A DNA stretch of 7,642 nt from the NCBI GenBank assembly GCA_043818395.1, contig JBDRFZ010000031.1:1-7642 (forward strand), in the 5' to 3' direction. Each line of letters begins with the position of its first letter. Position 1 is the stretch's first letter. Source of the DNA: JBDRFZ01 sp043818395 (lineage in GTDB: Bacteria; Patescibacteriota; Patescibacteriia; 2-12-FULL-60-25). Position numbers and translations under genes: made by a program. Shown one piece after another: positions 5,446 through 7,642 of this stretch. The notes under the pieces are model-generated. The model was given only the letters and a program-made list of their open reading frames with translations, had not been told where the DNA came from and ran no database searches.

Positions 5446-6081
5446 ATGGGTGAATCGCTGAATGTGACTTCGTGTCTTGAAGAAATCGCGACTACTGCTA
5501 CTTGCAAGGGTCAAACGATCCAGATCAACGCAATCTGCCTGGACTGTTCCAAGTCCATGACGATTTTCGGTGATTTGAGTACCAGGGTTTTGAATGATCT
5601 TCTCCGCAATCTCGAGACGCCGATCCACGAAACCAAGACATTTGCGATGGTCATGGAATTCGGAAGTCAAAGCGCCGTCATAGTACCGCTTGCGCATGCA
5701 CAGCAAATGCCGCGGTTCCTCAAGCGGCCGTGCTCCAATCTGACAAAACTCTACCAAACACTGTGCGACGTCTTCGAACACCTGTTCGCCGTGCATAACT
5801 GGCTCGCGGCCCATGGAATCAATACACTTGTTTCGATATATGTATTGTCCGATGGCGTCGACAATTGCTCAGAGCCGGATTCAGAAGCTAAGATACTAAA
5901 ATATTCTGACCTAGCTAAACAGCTGGGTTGGTCACTATTCACCTTCGGGTTCGGCAACAAGGCCCGAGATACGGCATTCCGCATCGGATTTACGGCGGAG
6001 CTTGCTAAAACCTACGCGCCACTTGATCCTGATGGCAAACTGGAACAACTCTGTTCGTTAACTCTTCGTCTTCTTCCATGA
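5446..6081 (+). CDS. Stand-alone von Willebrand factor A (VWA) domain protein
   Basis: A 211-residue protein that is almost only a VWA domain: alternating strands and helices with a metal-ion-dependent adhesion site (MIDAS). Strand INAICLDCSKSM (27-38) carries the DxSxS motif (Asp33, Ser35, Ser37); Thr100 in SNLTKLYQTL is a good candidate for the third ligand; VLSDGVDN (133-140) gives Asp136. The site looks complete, so divalent-metal-dependent protein binding is expected. There is no signal peptide or membrane segment, so it is probably cytoplasmic, as are VWA proteins that work with AAA ATPases or in stress and secretion modules; no such partner lies in this window. It has eight Cys (10, 20, 31, 34, 96, 107, 141, 203), many for a cytoplasmic protein of this size. 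The start is supported by GTGAGG (5433-5438) seven bases upstream and by the promoter at 5379-5407. It has its own promoter and terminator, so it is monocistronic. Confidence 0.9.
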   Translation: MGESLNVTSCLEEIATTATCKGQTIQINAICLDCSKSMTIFGDLSTRVLNDLLRNLETPIHETKTFAMVMEFGSQSAVIVPLAHAQQMPRFLKRPCSNLTKLYQTLCDVFEHLFAVHNWLAAHGINTLVSIYVLSDGVDNCSEPDSEAKILKYSDLAKQLGWSLFTFGFGNKARDTAFRIGFTAELAKTYAPLDPDGKLEQLCSLTLRLLP

Positions 6082-6111
6082 TCTTTGATCTTTTCAATAT
6101 CTCTCGCTATT

Positions 6112-6145
6112 AGACGAGTCCAAAGTCCAAGACTCGTCTTTTTTT
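6112..6145 (+). terminator. Rho-independent terminator of the VWA gene
   Basis: A perfect nine-base-pair stem, AGACGAGTC (6112-6120) and GACTCGTCT (6131-6139), has a ten-base loop and is followed by an unbroken T-run to 6145. It begins 31 bases after the stop codon. Confidence 0.92.
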
Positions 6146-6149
6146 AAAT

Positions 6150-6176
6150 AAAAAAGAGCCTTTTTACGACGTGCTC
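6150..6176 (-). terminator. Weak candidate terminator for the 113-residue gene
   Basis: On the minus strand GAGC (6173-6176) can pair with GCTC (6156-6159), followed by six T and then ATTT. The stem is only four pairs with a 13-base loop, so it is marginal, but its place just past the stop at 6201 and the T-run fit a terminator. Confidence 0.3.
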
Positions 6177-6200
6177 GGGTCAAGAGGCGGGTAAAAGCGA

Positions 6201-6542
6201 TCACGCTGATTCCTTTTTCTTCAAGTGCTCCGGCTTCAGAGACCGAATATGAGAATATGCGCCTGATTTTTCCTGCGTCAAACTCTTGATACGCTTCAAA
6301 TATTCCGAATATTCGATCGGACAAATCTCCAAGCGCATGAATTTTGGTTCTTTTCCGTCTTCATGTAATAAGCTGTACAGAACCCGGGCGGCTCTCATCC
6401 AGCCGCTTAGGCCATAAGCATCAAGCAGGTATGTGACCGGCTGTTTTTTTTCAAATCCGCTTATCCTCGCCACACAAAGAACGACTACTTCTCGATATCC
6501 GCATGCCTTCATATCCTTTTCGAGGATATCTTTAAAATCCAT
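6201..6542 (-). CDS. Small hypothetical protein, unrecognised
   Basis: A 113-residue protein with no family I can name. It opens MDFKDILEKDMKACGYREVVVLCVA, a helix then a strand, continues with TYLLDAYGLSGWMRAARVLYSLLH (37-60, amphipathic helices), then MRLEICPIEYSEYLKRI (69-85) and a basic tail ending LKKKESA. The strand-helix-strand pattern suggests a small alpha/beta fold; there is no signal peptide or membrane helix. The ATG at 6542 is chosen because a strong SD site, GGAGGA (6546-6551 on the plus strand), lies just upstream. The longer frame to 6638 would run into the terminator of the upstream gene, so the extra 32 residues are not coding. A -10-like TATAAA (6564-6569, minus strand) lies upstream without a clear -35. 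It probably forms its own short transcript between the surface-protein terminator and its own end. Confidence 0.7.
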   Translation of the reverse strand: MDFKDILEKDMKACGYREVVVLCVARISGFEKKQPVTYLLDAYGLSGWMRAARVLYSLLHEDGKEPKFMRLEICPIEYSEYLKRIKSLTQEKSGAYSHIRSLKPEHLKKKESA

Positions 6543-6545
6543 TGC

Positions 6546-6551
6546 TCCTCC
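6546..6551 (-). promoter_or_regulatory. Strong ribosome binding site of the 113-residue gene
   Basis: On the minus strand GGAGGA lies three bases before the ATG at 6542 (GGAGGAG if the next base is counted). It is the strongest SD match in the window and decides the start in favour of the short form. Confidence 0.75.
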
Positions 6552-6620
6552 CAAGTTAAAAACTTTATACCCGGGAATGAAACAACGCCAGCGGTACGAA
6601 CCGTTGACTTCAGTTCCTAA

Positions 6621-6654
6621 AATAAAGAGCCCTCCCAAATAGGGATGGCCCTTT
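6621..6654 (-). terminator. Rho-independent terminator of the FG-GAP surface-protein gene
   Basis: On the minus strand AAAGGGCCATCCC and GGGAGGGCTCTTT (6642-6654 and 6624-6636) form a 13-position stem with one mismatch and one G-U pair around a five-base loop, followed by ATTTT. It lies 26 bases past the stop codon at 6681. Confidence 0.8.
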
Positions 6655-6680
6655 GTAAATCGCTAAGCAATTATTCCGTT

Positions 6681-7642
6681 TTAGAAGTTGTACTCTAAGT
6701 CAATAGGACCGGCCGTCCCTTCGGATGTCCAAGTAACACCATTGTAAGTCGATCGGACTTTGTGTTGGGCATCAGGGACGATTTGGAAGGTTACTGTGCC
6801 GGCACCATCGGTCTTAATGTAGGTCACATAACTTCCGCCGGAACTTAAGAGATCCACGCGCTGACCAATCAAGTCGTTACCGGCCGCCGTCACATGAACA
6901 TTGAGAGAAACGGCTTGAACCGGAAGCTCAGTGTTTTCCGAAATGGTTGTTGGATCTGTAGAATACTTTCCACCGTTGTAATCCACCTCTAACTTCATCG
7001 TGGCATTTGGAACTACCTGGAAGGTGGCCACGCCGCCGCTATTTGTCATTGCATAAGTAACGTACGAATTATCAGAGCGTCGAAGGTTTACACGGGCATT
7101 CGCAATCGGATTGTTGTTGCTATCGAGGAATCCCAGGCCGAACGCACTGGTCTGAACATCAACTTCGAGATCCTCGGAGATACAGCTGGTCTCCGTAGAG
7201 TACTTCGCGCCGTTGTAGTCGACTTCGAGCTTCATGCAAGCATCCGGTGCAACCTTAAAGGCGGCTTGGCCTGCGGAGTTCGTCATTGCATAAGTAACGT
7301 ACGAATTATCAGAGCGTCGAAGGTTTACACGGGCATTCGCAATCGGCATGCCCTGACTGTCCGTGAGATTCAATGTGTAAGTGTAGATTTGAATGACAGT
7401 GTTTAGGAGGATAGAAACCCTGCCGTTGTTATAATCAGCTACGGCTAAATCATTATCCCCATCACTATCTAGATCGGCGGCAAAAACCGACCATGCACCG
7501 CCGCCTGCGCTGTAATTCACGGCTGCTACGAAAGTACCGTCGCCGTTGTTCAGGAGAATGGAGATACTGGCGCCGTAATAATTGGCCGTAACCAGGTCGC
7601 TATCGCCGTCGTTGTCAAAATCAGCGGCAAAAACGGAAGGAG
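6681..7642 (-). CDS. Secreted FG-GAP/VCBS and Ig-like repeat protein (C-terminal part; N-terminus outside window)
   Basis: The frame is open from the right edge to TAA at 6681, giving 319 visible residues; the true start lies beyond 7642, and the GTG at 7520 is an internal Val. Residues 2-81 hold two FG-GAP/VCBS repeats of 49 residues, each with SVFAAD and a calcium-loop motif (DFDNDGDSD at 7-15, DLDSDGDND at 56-64) and an SILLN strand; such repeats build beta-propellers. Then come three Ig-like repeats of about 78-79 residues (about 88-162, 167-241, 246-319), of the carboxypeptidase-regulatory/SpaA-like type, with the pattern ARVNL, SYVTY, TNSxG, F-V-P, DYNG-YST. The protein ends in EYNF with no LPXTG, membrane helix or type 9 sorting signal. 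These domains in bacteria are extracellular, so a secreted or surface adhesin role, perhaps in attachment to a host cell, is likely but inferred. A strong terminator follows. Confidence 0.88.
   Translation of the reverse strand, partial: PSVFAADFDNDGDSDLVTANYYGASISILLNNGDGTFVAAVNYSAGGGAWSVFAADLDSDGDNDLAVADYNNGRVSILLNTVIQIYTYTLNLTDSQGMPIANARVNLRRSDNSYVTYAMTNSAGQAAFKVAPDACMKLEVDYNGAKYSTETSCISEDLEVDVQTSAFGLGFLDSNNNPIANARVNLRRSDNSYVTYAMTNSGGVATFQVVPNATMKLEVDYNGGKYSTDPTTISENTELPVQAVSLNVHVTAAGNDLIGQRVDLLSSGGSYVTYIKTDGAGTVTFQIVPDAQHKVRSTYNGVTWTSEGTAGPIDLEYNF
7045..7109 (-). repeat. 65-bp exact direct repeat, copy in the second Ig-like domain
   Basis: Identical, without mismatch, to 7282-7346, in the same orientation and 237 bp apart (79 codons). 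It encodes the strands around ARVNLRRSDNSYVTYAMTN. Identity stops abruptly at both ends, while the rest of the two domains differs at many bases. Confidence 0.95.
7282..7346 (-). repeat. 65-bp exact direct repeat, copy in the first Ig-like domain
   Basis: Partner of 7045-7109. Synonymous sites are also identical, so selection on the protein alone does not explain it; recent duplication or gene conversion does. The third Ig-like domain of the gene keeps only the protein pattern, not the DNA identity. Confidence 0.95.

Noticed and set aside
6094..6324. Leftward frame of 76 codons across the VWA terminator
   Set aside because: It runs through a terminator hairpin and overlaps the better-supported gene at 6201-6542 in another frame.
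6543..6638. N-terminal extension of the 113-residue gene to 6638
   Set aside because: The extension overlaps the terminator of the upstream surface-protein gene, while a strong ribosome binding site supports ATG 6542.
7045..7346. CRISPR array or mobile-element ends from the paired 65-bp repeats
   Set aside because: There are only two copies, in frame, within tandem protein domains 79 codons apart; they are coding repeats.

Overview
The window looks like a chromosomal stretch from a Patescibacteria (Candidate Phyla Radiation) bacterium, most likely in or near Parcubacteria. This is inferred from gene style rather than a marker gene. The 231-residue protein at 386-1081 ends in a segment (PIVALGS, then a terminal RFLAVRK) that I associate from memory with hypothetical proteins of that group. 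The two metabolic enzymes are divergent versions of their families, and the other genes are short, isolated and mostly hypothetical. No ribosomal, tRNA, integrase or transposase gene is visible.

Left part (1-1206): the possible 3' end of a rightward gene (1-261), an extended hairpin, a terminator that mainly serves the leftward gene, and the GC-rich leftward 231-residue gene.

Middle (1207-3512): a divergent metabolic pair. Leftward is pyrD, dihydroorotate dehydrogenase with the N-terminal segment of the membrane-linked class 2 enzymes but Cys at the usual catalytic-base position. Rightward is a ribose-phosphate pyrophosphokinase (PRPP synthase), closed by a near-perfect terminator. The pair is functionally linked: DHODH makes orotate, and PRPP is the co-substrate that turns orotate into OMP.

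Right-centre (3513-6145): an AT-rich two-gene operon (an 87-residue protein, then a 477-residue PI3/4-kinase-like protein, separated by one base), followed by a separately promoted, stand-alone von Willebrand factor A (VWA) protein with an intact MIDAS motif and its own terminator.

Right end (6146-7642): leftward genes only. These are a small unrecognised 113-residue protein with a strong ribosome binding site, and the C-terminal part of a large, probably secreted protein made of FG-GAP/VCBS calcium-binding repeats followed by three Ig-like repeats. Two of those repeats share a 65-bp stretch with no mismatch.

Base composition changes sharply from gene to gene. The 231-residue gene is very GC-rich, the PRPP synthase and VWA genes are intermediate, and pyrD and the kinase operon are AT-rich. 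Start signals change too: the GC-richer genes and the 113-residue gene have Shine-Dalgarno (SD) sites, while pyrD and the kinase operon have none and have promoter-like hexamers lying almost on their start codons. I found no convincing undescribed multi-gene system. The best leads are the DHODH active site, the small-protein/kinase pair, the repeat homogenisation in the surface protein, and the two modes of gene starts.
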